64,000 bases of DNA, taken from positions 90,281,975-90,345,974 of the forward strand of contig OX465285.1 of NCBI GenBank assembly GCA_949987705.1, written 5' to 3'. Positions within the stretch are counted from its first letter, which is position 1; every line of letters starts with the position of its first letter. This stretch comes from Thereva unica. Lineage: Eukaryota; Arthropoda; Insecta; Diptera; Therevidae. Under the pieces are notes generated by a model. That model was not told the DNA's origin. It saw only the letters and a list, made by a program, of their open reading frames with translations, and ran no database searches. Both the position numbers and the translations under genes were made by a program. Below, piece by piece: positions 13,371 through 25,374 of the stretch.

Positions 13371-13570
13371 TCGACTGTACGAGTTGAGTTGCTCTGCTAC
13401 CTGGGTTGAGTTGAAATTATGGATACAGACGCGAGTTCAGTAGTTGAATTTAGTTGACAACAGCATCTCTGTGTTTTATTTGTAATTTTTTTGTAACGTG
13501 TAGTGCTTTTTTATTTTCAACTCAACCTGAACTCAACTATTAAACTCATGAAGTATACGTAGTACCTGTG
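13371..13570. mobile_element. Degenerate MITE related to the element at 46924-47390
   Basis: GGGTTGAGTTGAAATTATGG (about 13403-13422) is inverted at about 13519-13536 as TTTTCAACTCAACCT. The words CTACCTGGGTTGAGTT and AACTCAACT..GTATACG are shared with the MITE at 46924-47390 (CTACCTGGTTTGAGTT; AACTCAACTCGGCATCATATACGG). Ends are degraded. Confidence 0.4.
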
Positions 13571-15967
13571 ACTTAGGGGCGTTATCATCTGAAGCTTGGC
13601 GAGACTCCCACACCAAGTTTTAGGAATGTGTTTTTCTGATCTGGTATAGAAGAGAGCTGAAGAGGGCTCGGTTAAAGTTTGATTTTCTTCAACTAAAGAC
13701 CTTCTTGCTTTCGTCCCGAAGGCCGTCAGTTTTTTTCCTTAGTGGGTATGCGTCCTGCTCATCAAAACAAAATTCTTTTCTCTGTCCTTCAGTGTTAGAT
13801 AAGTACCGGAATTTATTGAAGTTTACTTGGACTACCATAGTGACGTTAGATTCAGAAACATAAAGATAGGGAACAAAATTCCTTAACCTTAAACAAAAAT
13901 TTTGAGCAATTTACATCTTGTACACTGTGACCTCTTTATTTTATTATGCTGCTGATACCTTCCTCTCAAAATTCCTTCACACTAATCACGTCAATTAAAA
14001 TTTCCATCTGTCTTTACGTAAAGCTGCCAAGCGCAAATAACACAGCGCAACAATAACATTCCACTTGGCATTCGAATGATTAAGTTTCCTGAACGAAATC
14101 GATATTCTGCGCACATTGAGAGGCAAATCGAGATGATTCCAGCTTATATTTTTCGTTTACATAATTCGCCATCTCTGATTACATTCTATAGTTACAGCCT
14201 GCACGTGGCGCTATCTCAACCGCAGTTCCTGGTGCGCTCCTCCACGTCACAACTAATTCAAGACCGGCTGCAGCTTCCATAGACGTAACTTTTTAACCCT
14301 ATCCCACAACGATATTGCGTGGGTGTAAAAATTCCAGCTTTTAACGAGATTTCAATTAAGGCAATGCATTCAGGATATTCCCGCCCCACCTTCGAGTCGT
14401 TCTCCTTTCCACACCCACGCCATACTAATAAGGACAATTCCGCGCATTGCTGGAGTCGCTAAAAGGATCTGTAATCATTCGAAAGGAGGTGGTGTTTCTG
14501 GTGATTTACCGTCAAGTGCTTGTTGATTATTGTTGCAAATGGAAAGGATATTTCAATGTCTGCCGCGCGTAACCCAGTTCTGGTGTAAGTACATATAAAC
14601 ACCGCCTGGCGCACTATACTCGGAATGTACGTATAGCAGCACACACCCATGCGCCCTTGATGATGGCTGAATGATGAATGGCCCTGCGAGGTTTTGTTGA
14701 TATTTTCAAATATTCATGTACAAGCCCTTAGGAGCAAACTTCGCATTAATTTCAAGCAAGGATGTTAGGGACCCTGGATGTAGGGAAGGATAGGGTCTGG
14801 TGGCTTAGTTGTATAGTATCGAATGTTTTAGCTATGGGCTATGTGCGAGCTCGGTTCCAATTTTCCTTAGAATAAGATAAATAGAGGCAAATTTGATTAC
14901 ATTTGGAAATACGTTTATCAAATCCGAGAGAGCAGAATGTGATTCGGCTTTGGTATTGATTTTGGTGATTTAAGGATACACAACACCAGCATGATTGTGT
15001 GTGACCCGAAAAGGTCATGGTGGTGCTACAAGCTACAAGGAAACAAAACAAAAAAAAATTCCTATGGTAAAGGGGCGTCACCACACAACATCCTTGAGAA
15101 GGACTTAAGAATTCTTGACTGGGGGGAAAAAAACTTCGAGAGTACCTGTGAATTGATGTTGGAGGTGTACCAGAGATATTCCCTGTCTGCCTCAGATAAT
15201 CTCAACAATTTGTAGGTAATGACGGGAAATTTACTTTCACAATTCAAGTGCTTTAGGACATACACTTCAAGATTTTTCTTTCTGGCATAATTTTTCCTGA
15301 AACGCCCTATTTATGGTGTATCACACTCCTCTACCACACACTCCCAGTACTGCAAAATAAACCTACAAAACACGGTTCTGTTTCATTAATTTTCAAAGTG
15401 AAAAAAAAAAATGTTAAAAGCGAAACATTCTTGGAAAAAAGCCAAATATTATTTGAAGAAATCCGGTCCATTTGATGAAGCTTTATTTTTTTTTTTAAAG
15501 AACTCAAAGTCAAGGGTGACATTTTTAATTTGGATGACTGAACTTTAAACTTTCAATATAAATTTTGTCTAAGATGTCGAGCGGAAGTAATTGGAGGGGC
15601 GCACGTTGTTCCTAATCCCTTTTTGCCCAAGTGTCTCTTAAATAGAAAATGAAGGAAGAAATGGACGAAATTAATCGCCTTTTAACACAGCTTTTTTAAG
15701 CCCAATTGATTTTGACCGAATTCCCCGTCAATAATTTATTACTTCTAAATCAAAGCACTTGTCTTAAGTCTGCGATTGTCATAAGTTTTGTATGATTTCA
15801 AGTTCAAGTTGATTTGATCCCTAGATGATACGTTAGTGTATGACTTATTGTCAATCGCGGCAAATCGGCCAGGAAATGAATACTGCTGGGATTGGCAGAA
15901 CTGGTACTCCAAGGAGAAATATTGGGCTTTTTACAACAAACCATATACTTTAACGTTGTTAATTCAA
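13571..15967. other. No gene seen
   Basis: No conserved frame, tRNA or terminal repeat was recognised. Frames at 14076-14282, 14839-15265 and 15836-16116 are short, overlapping and featureless. Confidence 0.45.
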
Positions 15968-16290
15968 GTGCAAAAATGTTCATGGCCTCAACGAAAACTT
16001 CAAGTCGGCTTCAGGCTCACGCCGTGAACACCCGCGAACAAACGCGAACGCGAGCTTGGGTGGCTTCGCGCCTTGTTTTCCATTCCGAATGGATACGGCG
16101 TGAATTTTTGCCGTAAATTTCACGGTTCAGGCCCGAACTATAAATACCCAAACACATAAAAAATTTTCTCAGTTTTCTTGAACTGCAGGCCACATAAAGT
16201 TGGCGGCCGGTGAGTGTGTGGTGATACTTGGCCTCAAGGCGAAAACGAAAACATTCAGGCCCGGCCTGCCGGCGACCTGTGTATAAATGG
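15968..16290. mobile_element. Possible relative of the GGCCTG-rich TIR element
   Basis: GGCCTGCCGGCGACCTGTG near 16264-16282 resembles the right arm at 12457-12475. GGCCTCAA followed by AAAAC occurs twice (about 15973 and 16230). A GCGAAC-rich block at about 16029-16060 lies between. Evidence is word similarity only. Confidence 0.35.
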
Positions 16291-16399
16291 GGGTCTTAAG
16301 ATATGGCTAAATCCTGCACAAAAATGTTTACGCGGTTATGCGAACTCCAGAAAGCAGCATAGTAGCTTCGATTGTTTAGGTGCCACCAGCTAGCCAAAC

Positions 16400-17262
16400 G
16401 CGTGACTTGGGGAATGCTGCAGCGACAGACGCGGACCCTTGTACATGCTGGACACGACGGGGAAGCTCCTGGAGAGACTTCTGCGGCCACGCCTCCATGA
16501 GGCCGTACGAGCGGGGAAACCACTTTTCGCAACACGTGTGCCTGCTGGCCACTATAGACATAAAGAATGCCTTCGATTCCGTTAGCGGGGACCCTGCATG
16601 CGATGTCTGCTCATGCGCACGGCCGAGCCCATCAAGGTGTGGGACGACGCGCAGCGGTATGACCGAAAGCGCATGACCGCGGTACATAGACGGGGAGCTC
16701 TCCGTATCGCGTGGTCTCCAAACCCGCAGCGCTGGTAGTCTTCAGAGTCATTCCGATCGACCTGCTAGCTCAGCAAAGGCAGGCCGTCCGCAGAGGTAGG
16801 GGCAGGATGGGGAAATGGGCATAGAGGTCTTGCAAACGCGCTTGAAGGATGATCCCAGGGGCATGTGGACAGCCCGCCTGATCGGCCAATTGAACACCTT
16901 GGTTGACCGGGAGTTCGGCGAAGTTGATTACTACCTTATCCAATTTTTGACAGGGCAGGGTCTCTTCCGTGCGTACCTAAAGAAAATGGGTAGGACGGCG
17001 GATGCCACGTGCCCCTGCGGGGACTACGCTTCGGACGACCCCACCATACATTCTTCAAATACATTAGGTGGGAGGTCGGGCGAGGCGCACTGGAGGAAGA
17101 GCTCGGAAGCATAACCCCGACACAATTCTTGGGATAATGCTCCGAAGACCGGAGGAATGGTCGAGGGTGGCGCGATTGGTACAGGCCATCCTGAAAACGA
17201 CGAAGATGGAGACGGAGGGTCGCTGGTCTGTTTCTACGAAGCTTTGGCATCTTTTCGCCTAA
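16400..17262 (+). mobile_element. R1-clade LINE, 3' part of ORF2, decayed
   Basis: Positions 16548-16580 encode TIDIKNAFDSV, an RT motif. In another frame from 16815 the C-terminal region reads GMWTARLIGQLNTLVDREFG, EVDYYLIQFLTGQGLFRAYL, and CPCGDYASDDPTIH, the R1-type CCHC-like knuckle. In the shifted frame LGIMLRRPEEW and a stop at 17262 complete the C terminus. These are hallmarks of R1-clade non-LTR elements. Frames break several times and the RT core is missing. Confidence 0.8.
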
Positions 17263-20200
17263 ACTGTAGGGACACGAAAGGGCCTTGTTGGTGACGACCG
17301 CCTAAAGAAAACCTCGCGGCGGTGCCGGGTGATAGACGTCATCGAAGGGGTGGTAAGTTTAGTCAGTAAGAATCTGACACTATCGTCTGAGTGCGAATCC
17401 TCAGCGGTGTCTCCTGTCATGCGTGACAGGCGGTCGAGCACTAATCGAATGATGCAAACTTGCATACGCATGTACTAACCTTACCGGCACAGTTCCGAAA
17501 AGAATCGTCTGGCATTATGGCAAACCCAACTAACTAGGGCTTATTTGCTCCTTTAAATACACTGACTGGGACATGTGTTTCCACAGAACGAACTCTCAGA
17601 TAGTCGCTCTCTGTATCAATATGATTATACATGTGGGTCTGCATTTGTTTATTCCCCGTTCTACATATAACGCCTAGCCTGAATAGATGGTAGATAGATT
17701 TGCTAAACTAAATGAACCAAAGCATTTTGGCGAATGTAGTTAAGCCTTGATATGTTGAATTTGGAACAGAACGACCAAAGCAATTCTCCGCGCAAATCTT
17801 GTATAATCCCGTTTGTTTGAGAACTCAAATTAGTACTAAGCTTAACAAAAATTCACGTTATAAAGTCGAGCACTTGTTTTTTTATGTTGATTGCCGTCAC
17901 AAATGTCACATTTTTGTAACGAATTTACCAAGCTAGGAGCTCCCCGCTAATCACGATGACAAATCCGTCTTTATACATCATAAATTCCAACAATTTCAAC
18001 CTAAATTAGATTCAATGAATAAACCTTGTCTCCAAGCCCTGTTAAACCATGAATTCCCTCTAATGCTACACCATCTCGCATATCAAGGCGTAACATCCAC
18101 AAAAGCCACCATGAAAATTCAATTTCAACGCAAAAAAAAGAGGCAATAAAACTTCGTCCAACTTTGGATAAAAGTTCTGCCATTTACTTTCTCGCCGCGG
18201 CGCATAGATCCTTCTTCTGGGTTATCACTCTTCCGCTTTTTCCAATATCGGAACTAATGACCGACTACATCAACTCGATAAAAGTTCTCCATTCCTGTTT
18301 ATCAGGAACCTTACTACCGCCCGACGACCAAGCCACCGATGTAGGAGCATTTCGAGACGTTCCTCCTTGGATTTCTCCTCTCATTGCACCCATTCTGATG
18401 ATAATGGGGATCGATCCTGATGAGCCTACCCCACACCCTAAATGGTAAGGAGTGGCAATGGCAAATGATGTTGGTTGTTGTTGTGCCGTTGTCGGCAGCG
18501 AAGTGTAATATAATCATTGAGGGAAGAGCTCACTGATAACAGAGTTTCCGTGCAGTCGGAGCTCATTTCAGGATTTTTTTTGTGTTGCTGTTATTACTCG
18601 GGGGTTTAGGGACGATGTTTTATTTTCTGTATTTTCAAGGACGAATCCATCAAGGACACTTGGAAATGTCACTCCAAGACAATGACAGCATTGAAATGCA
18701 ATCATATTTCAGGTGGAAGGTAAGGTCGTGATTTTTTCGTGTTTTTTTTTTTGGTGTAACTCAATACCCAATCCTCCTCTACCCAGCAAACCCCAAACAC
18801 GGCAGGGGCAGTCCTTCATCGCGGGCTCTGATTTAACGAGCAATCTGTGCTCTCTCGTCGCCCCCCTTTGGGAATGCTAACAGCTCCAGATACAATGTAA
18901 ACAAATGACGACGGTGTTGGATTCAGTTGAAGGATGTAGCCAATTACCCCACTCCGGGTAGATGACCTTTTGATAGCACGCGCAAGTGTTTTGCTGCTCA
19001 GGCATTTAGGGCTGCCGTATTCAAATGATTGTTAATGCCTTCAGGGTTATAAATAGCCAAACAAAAAGAAAGGAAATCATAACACATTTTTGTAGGCTCC
19101 GCCACCCCCGAAGAGCTAATTTCAACCAAAAATTCCCCATCACCTGCCGCTGGTCGCACGATATGCCGACAGTGTGATAGCTGAGAGCTTTCTAGGGAGT
19201 AGCAAAACACTCGTGTGCCAAGGGAATCACTCTAAGTGGTTAAAGGTTAATGCGACCAGTGTCTTGGCCAAAGCTTGCTTCTTTTATTTTTATTATACAC
19301 CTAGTTGTTGTTAGTGGATATAGTAGATAAAAATAGACGCCATCGTCACCGGTTTATTGATGACAGGTAGTAAGTAGAGGTATGCTCTTTCTCTCTAGCT
19401 ATAACTATACACAGTGACGAGGCAAACGAGACCAGGGGGAGCCACTTTGCCAGATTGGTATCACAACTGCTTAAATGAAGGGAAAATACAGAAACCAAAG
19501 CACGTTTGCCATCAGTTTAACTTTTACGGGCAGACATAACATCAATATTGTGCCCACCGCCATTATAACACAACCAGACACACAAACAAATGTGTCCAGG
19601 TGATCTCAGTTTTCTTCTCAGATTTTAGCTAAAACACAGCCTTGGCACCTGTCGCATTTGTCAGCATTCGATTTAGAGAATTTAATCGCTGTTGTCTAGA
19701 TTTTGCAATGTAATTATAATATGATGAATAATTTATTTACTTGTGTCTGCTGCTTGGTGTGTTTTGTGTTTTTTATTGTGTCAATCTTTTCCGATTTGGA
19801 CTTTGTAGCTTGCTGCGAGGTAAAATTTTTCCTATGATGATGTACTATGTTTGTTTTTGGTCGGATTGCATAATTGTTGTACGTTGGACTGGGATGTAAA
19901 TTCAAAACAAGGCTAGAATGCTACAGATGTGCTCTAGTAACTCAAAGACTCTTTTTTGTGATATAATATACATATTTGGTCGGATTTATTAGCCAATAAC
20001 TGGTCTGAACTTTTACGGAAATCGCAACCAGACGACCTTCCTCGTTTCATACTTCTCATGACCGCCATAGGGAATGGCATCAGTTTTGACAAAGTCATCA
20101 AGTCAATTGATACTTCTTTCGCCCTTTTTACTTAAACCAGTGTCAGTAGTGATATTTTCCTGCTCCACCTGTTTTCTAGGTTACATACAAAGGCTTGCCT

Positions 20201-20649
20201 CATGTTGATCAATCCATGCCCATTACTTCGCTTTTAGGAGGAGTCATTGGTTTATTGGGTTTTAAAAGTACAGTCAAGTCACCTTCAGGCGCTTTGTTGA
20301 TGACGATCTTATTCTATGATGACATCAGTTTACATGTCGCAGATTATCTCAAACTTTAACCTTCCTTAGTTGAATATAAAAGATCGTATCTACTAGGTTC
20401 GTCCTAAGACCCAAGTTTAGAACTGCAATCGACATGCTAAATGTTCTCTTTCAAATAGAGATGTGCACTATATTGCCAATGTGCTCTTGTTGAACAGGTC
20501 ATTCTGAATTCTCTTGTTTGGGAGTCGGGTCATCGGAGCTTCGGAAACAACGAAAATGCAGACACCATGCCCAGGAAGGGCTTTGCAACTATGTTCATCG
20601 ATCTAAAAATGAAGGGCCTATGACTACAGAACTCTGACGAAATACTGCA
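17263..20649. other. No gene seen
   Basis: AT-rich, with many short frames lacking motifs. A weak hint of coding at 18164-18448 (94 codons, Pro-rich end) has no recognisable family. Small poly-T tracts (18738-18751) only. Confidence 0.4.
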
Positions 20650-21115
20650 TAACGAACGCTTGAGATCCTTCTTCTTCTTCTTTGACCATTCTAAAATCAA
20701 GTACCGGTCCTGGCCTCTCGCAACTGCTCTCTACACCGGTACCAATTTGACCCGATGTCATCCAGTATCCCTAAGCTCTGGGCGTCCTTGTCTACGGCAT
20801 CCTTCCAGCGAAGGTTGGGTTTCCCTCGCTGTCGCACCCATCGATCTTATCGACCTAGAGAACTTTTCTTCACTCATACGAGCTTGATGCTCAGCTCACC
20901 GGAGTCTACCGAGATCAGAACCTATATATCGCGATAACGCTCTTAGATCTCGTCGTTCTAGACTCCTCCGGATGCTCCTTCCTCACATAAAGGGCCAGCA
21001 ATTCTTCGAAGTATTTTCCTTTCGAACACGGCTAGGAGGTTAGAGTACTTTTTGCTAAGCACCCAGGGCTCGGATGCAGATTTGAGTACCGGTGTGAGAC
21101 CATCGTCTTATATAG
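20650..21115 (-). mobile_element. RTE-like LINE, 3' end
   Basis: The minus strand carries the C-terminal tail typical of RTE-like LINEs: GKYFEELLALYVRKEHPEES region, then QRGKPNLRWKDAVDKDAQSL and NWYRCREQLREA, matching the usual RGRPxxRWxDxVxxD signature. Stops interrupt it. Only the last part of the ORF is left. Confidence 0.7.
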
Positions 21116-21131
21116 TAAAAGTTTAGACATT

Positions 21132-21310
21132 ATGGCCCCTGTGCTGAAAGTCAAGAATGACGGATTTCAGTACAAGGGTCTACACTCAACTTAGCGTTTC
21201 CACTCTGGGCCCAGGTGCTGAAAGTCGTAATTCGACTGAAAAGTCATTTTCCTAACCTCAAACGACTTGTCGTGTCGTGACGACTTGACTTTCAGCACAG
21301 GAGTCTATGG
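21132..21310. mobile_element. Short MITE with 18-bp perfect TIRs
   Basis: CCTGTGCTGAAAGTCAAG (21138-21155) is perfectly inverted as CTTGACTTTCAGCACAGG (21284-21301). A third related word, AGGTGCTGAAAGTCGTAA, lies in the middle. Total length is about 180 bp with no ORF. A second family member lies at 50591-50690. Exact ends and target duplication are unclear. Confidence 0.65.
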
Positions 21311-21379
21311 TTAGATGCTTGGATTTGAACTGCCTTAACAGTAGGTTTTGTTAGCTTTTCGAGCATGAGAGATCCGGTG

Positions 21380-21925
21380 GGGCTCTGATTTCACGCCATC
21401 CAACTACTTTGATTAAATGGTTAGTAAGGAAAGTCTCAATCCAATTCTTTAGACGTAAATCAACACCAATAGCTTTAAATTTAGCTAGCAGCGCTAAGTG
21501 CTATTCTCTATCAAAAGCCTTGGACATTTCTAGAGCAACCAGACTAGATTCACCAAATTGTTGCAGCTATCTGTTCTGCCTTGGCTTCATAGATTTGGTA
21601 GGATGGGGAACGAACAAATGCATCCCTGCCTGAATGATCCTGGTGATATGGATAGTGGTAGAGTTGACGTTTTTGCTTAGGAAACACCAGTCCCAGTCAG
21701 CGGATTGGAAAAAAATGATAAAACCCAGCCAATTGGCCTTCACATAATGCCACACAGTTCTCTTAGCTGGTTTGGATGAGGTCGGAATTTCCACTTGAGT
21801 AAGTCGTCTGCCAGTTTACATTGTGAACATTGATTGAAATCACCCGCAACGATGATTTCACACTCAGGATTGGACGATAAAAATCCCGAGATTTGTTCGA
21901 AAATAGCAATAAATGATTGGGGGTT
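21380..21925 (-). mobile_element. Jockey-like LINE with endonuclease joined to RT by deletion
   Basis: On the minus strand 21920-21770 encodes IFEQISGFLSSNPECEIIVA followed by GDFN, a catalytic motif of the AP-type endonuclease. Positions 21550-21410 encode ALEMSKAFD, HLALLAKFKAIGVDLRLKNW and IETFLTN, equal to RT sequence of the LINE at 396-2060. The intervening RT N terminus is lost. Fragment is dead. Confidence 0.7.
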
Positions 21926-22379
21926 TAAAATTCGATAAGTGGCACTCTACAAAAAAAAAGCCGCATGAAGTCCACGCACGTTACAGAAGTCAACAGAAAC
22001 CCGAGACTTTCAGCGGAGCCTCAGTTGCGCGGGTTCATTCGCCACATTCTTCAAAGGGAATTGGGGAAGCAGTCGGCGCAGCCATCGGAGTCAATAATAT
22101 TTTACCGCGTCAGAGTTGTTCCTTTGGAGACGGGGCAAGTTTCATCGACCGGCAGATATTGGCCGCGACACCTGCTGCCGAGCTTCGAGTCTGAAATAGG
22201 AGCCAAGAAAACTTACGTGGGCGTTCGCCAGTCTAATGTGCGTCCGCCACATTCTGCCGGTGGCCTTCGCCTAGAACACGCAGCAGTTGGATTTTTTTGT
22301 TTGGTCAACCTACGTAATCGTGTCAACTTATTAGGAATGACGAATTCTCTCATGGCTCATGGCTTTGTAAAGTAGCCAG
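21926..22379. other. Probable decayed LINE sequence
   Basis: It lies between two minus-strand LINE pieces. The plus-strand frame 21965-22375 (136 codons, no motif) is likely an antisense shadow. No domain could be assigned. Confidence 0.35.
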
Positions 22380-23300
22380 GATGGAATCATAGAGGACTTT
22401 TTTAAAGTCTATGAAGAGGTGTTGGATTGAGTTTTGAAACTTTAGACATTTTTCCATAACCTGCCTCAAGGTGAAAATCAGTTGTTACTATGATGCTTCT
22501 AGCGTATGGGGCATATCTCCTTTGTTATTAACACCGGGCGCAGGAAAGCTTTTTTCCAGTCTTCTGGCATCGCTTCCTGCTAGCATACTTGCAAAATTAG
22601 TTCATGAATCGCTTGGTGTAGTGTAGGTCCTCCATATTTAACCAGCTCCGTAGGGATGCCGTCTGCACACGTGGCCTTGTTGTTTTTGAGCGGAAAGATG
22701 GTTCTGCTAACTTTTTCTAAGCTTAGTAGCGGCAGCGTAGGATTATCATCGGATATTGATGGGCCCTCCAGCTCCTATCTTACCTTGCCATTTAGCAATT
22801 CATGAAAGTGTTCTTCCCATCGCTCTAACATGCCTTTATGATCGGTGATCAAATTCCCTTATTTGCCTTGCTGAAAATAGTTAGCCCATGGTTGACCTAT
22901 TTCTTCTAAATCCAGCTTGATATTCACCAATTGCTGCTTCTGCATAGGGTTACGCTTACATTCTGGATTTAATTGTGTTTTTCATTAGTTTGTATGCTGT
23001 GCTTAAAAGATATAGGCCTTTGAAGTTTGGACAGCTGAATTTCATCTTTCCTTGTGAATTTTGGGCAGATAATATTTTGGTCCAAATCTTCAACCATTTT
23101 TTCGTTTCTGCATAGTGTTTTGTATATAGCTATGATAAATTCTGCCGGAATATTGTCAAATCCTGAGGATTTCAGGATTGGTACGTTCGTTTCTGTTTTG
23201 TCATCATCAGGTTGTAGACGGGGTTCTTATAAGTTTCTGACGCTTTCATTTACGTTAAGGAAACCTGTCTGTATTTTTTGGTGTTCTTCTCGTTAAACTA
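22380..23300 (-). mobile_element. RTE-like LINE, RT N-terminal region, decayed
   Basis: The minus strand encodes GNLITDHKGMLERWEEHFHE and LLNGK at about 22855-22785, then KVSRTIFPLKNNKATCADGI and PTELVKYGG, then AMPEDWKKAF. This linker-to-RT motif order is characteristic of RTE-like LINEs. At 23296-23050, SSGFDNIPAEFIIAIYK suggests a second, overlapping fragment of a related element. Stops are frequent. Confidence 0.7.
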
Positions 23301-24844
23301 ACTTTAACTAATTACGCAGCGGGATGCCATGACTCTTTTTTTTATTTTGTGCATTTATGGTTTTACAATCTAAAACGAGTTCGAGTCTTATCTAAAAACA
23401 ATTTTTTCTTTAAAGAATATTGTTACGTAATTGATATGTTTTCTTGCAACATTTTCTGCATTTGTTTTAGACATAAACGTCTAAAACATTTGACATTAGA
23501 TCAACCCCAAAATATGCTGCATAACAACCCCTTCTCCAAAAAAAAATTAATAATAAAACGTAAAAACAAAAACGTAGACATAACATCATAACCGTCTCCA
23601 TTTCTATTTTGAGTATCACCCACAAAATCCTCTGTAAGCACTATCATGTATGGAAGCATTGATTTCATAATCATAGGTAAATTACAATTTGGCTTATTTT
23701 TCAATTCCCTTCTAAGGCACATGATTGCTGGGTCTTATAAGCTATATCAACTGCTATCTTCCAGGGATTATAAATCAAACCAAAAATTCTCGATAAATTT
23801 CGTGAAAACCTGTTGATTGTTGAGGTATGTAGATAGGTTTGGGTACTTCCCTCCATAAAAATGAATAGTTTTACCACGGGGTACTTATGGTTATATACAA
23901 TTGCGTGTTTCAATAACCTCAAATTCAGTCAAATATAATTAATCTAAAAATATCAAAAGAGCAATATTAGAGTTGGCATAATCTATAGAAATTATCCAAT
24001 AATTCTGTTAATGCTCTCTCGAAACCTGAACGCTTTTCATAGCATAACTATTCAATCAAAGATATCGATTTCAGAGAGAGCACACACACAAATCTTTTAT
24101 ATCAACAATTCTCTAAAAAAAAATGCTGATACGATTATGGATAAATCTTTCGCTTTCACAATACCGTGAACGGAATACACACATTTTTCAGCTAAATAGA
24201 TACGACATGAGCGGAATATATCCTATACTAGAGTCGACAGTGTTCTATCTGCATTTATCTTCTAGCTACATAAAAAAAACATACCACAGGTTTGTCAAAT
24301 GGAGGGAAACGAAACTCATTCAGCCGAAAACGACCAAATTGAATCAATAGAAAAGCAGCACAGCAGACGACCGACCGACCGGGTGGGAACACACAGGGAG
24401 AGACCCTTTTCAGGCTTGAAAATTTCTTTTTCTCATTTCTCCACTTTCTTATTTTATTTTTTTCATTTTTTTTTACAAAACCTAATTTGTGATTATTTTC
24501 GCTCGTTGTCGACTTGTGTGCCGCATGAATTGATTTAAGGCAATCAATGAAATCCTATTTCAAGGATTCGCACAAAAAAAAAAGAAAATCCTTATTGTGA
24601 CCAGAATTAATTGAGCTAAAATAAATTATTTACGGTTATCCCCTCTCAGGCATTCTGGTGTGGCTAAATCCTAAATCGTAATAGGAGAAGTAAATTGTAC
24701 CGCGTTAGTGAAAAATAAGAACAATGTTAGTGCTGAGCAGAAATCTGAATACGGCCAGGTTAGCCTCAGAAGAAGAAATCCTGCCTCATACAAATCTTTA
24801 AATAAAGGTGATAAACATGCGGTGGACAACTATAGGGGCACTAT
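23301..24844. other. No gene seen
   Basis: AT-rich with no conserved frame. Short runs GAGAGAG and CACACACA occur at about 24072-24088 and GACCGACCGACC at about 24368-24380. Confidence 0.45.
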
Positions 24845-25010
24845 TTGAAAAACTTGCCTAGGGAGTAAAGCGTCTGGCTACCATCCCAGAGGTCCGGGGT
24901 TCGAATCCCGGCCAGCCCCACGGTCGACATTGCGCTCTATACGAAGAAAATAGATTGTATAAAGTATAAAGAGCCTTTCCTGAGACTCTAGTCTTTTACA
25001 TAAAAAAAAG
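24845..25010 (+). mobile_element. Second tRNA-derived SINE
   Basis: A tRNA-like head has box A-like TGCCTAGGGAGTAAAGCG and a perfect box B GGTTCGAATCC (24898-24908) in an intact CCGGG/CCCGG T-arm. TCTGG/CCAGA can pair as an anticodon stem but leave an eight-base loop. The 3' acceptor half GGCCAGCCCC has no 5' partner. A tail of about 90 bp ends in an A-rich tract (ACATAAAAAAAAG). The head shares CATCCCAGAGGT with the SINE at 8310-8392, but the tails differ. Confidence 0.65.
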
Positions 25011-25012
25011 AA

Positions 25013-25365
25013 AGATTGCCTTGGTTTCAGAAAAGGTCGTTCCACCACATCTTATGATATTGACCTCCAAACTGTTATGCGGTATGGAACAAGGCCAGCA
25101 GTTTGATGCTGTCTACACTGATTTCAGCAAGGCATTTGATCGCATAAACCATCACATTTTATTTATGATTTAAGATTTGGGATATCCGGCCCCCTTCTGG
25201 ATTGGATAACATCCTATCTTAAAGGAAGAATTCAGGTGGTAAGATTTCAGGGTTTCCTTTCAAAAGAAATCAATGTGACCTCAGGTGTACCGCAATGCAG
25301 CGAACTAGGGCCGACTCTATTTAACATATTTATTCCGATCTATCTGAAAAATTGAATGGCATTCC
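25013..25365 (+). mobile_element. Jockey/CR1-like LINE RT fragment
   Basis: Across two frames the plus strand encodes GFRKGRSTT, GQQFDAVYTDFSKAFDRINH, LLDWITSYLKGRIQVVRF, TSGVPQCSELGPTLFNIFI. These are RT motifs 2-4; the FADD box is lost at the 3' junction with the next fragment. The element inserted or broke directly after the SINE. Confidence 0.75.
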
Positions 25366-25374
25366 CCACCAAGG

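Noticed and set aside
20080..20400. Possible RT frame (FYDDISLHVADYLKL)
   Set aside because: A single YDD-like string without flanking RT motifs in order is not enough.
21965..22375. 136-codon plus-strand frame
   Set aside because: It lies opposite minus-strand LINE sequence and is best explained as an antisense shadow.
24845..24930. Functional tRNA gene on the plus strand
   Set aside because: The 5' acceptor half is missing and the anticodon loop would have eight bases; an A-rich SINE tail follows.
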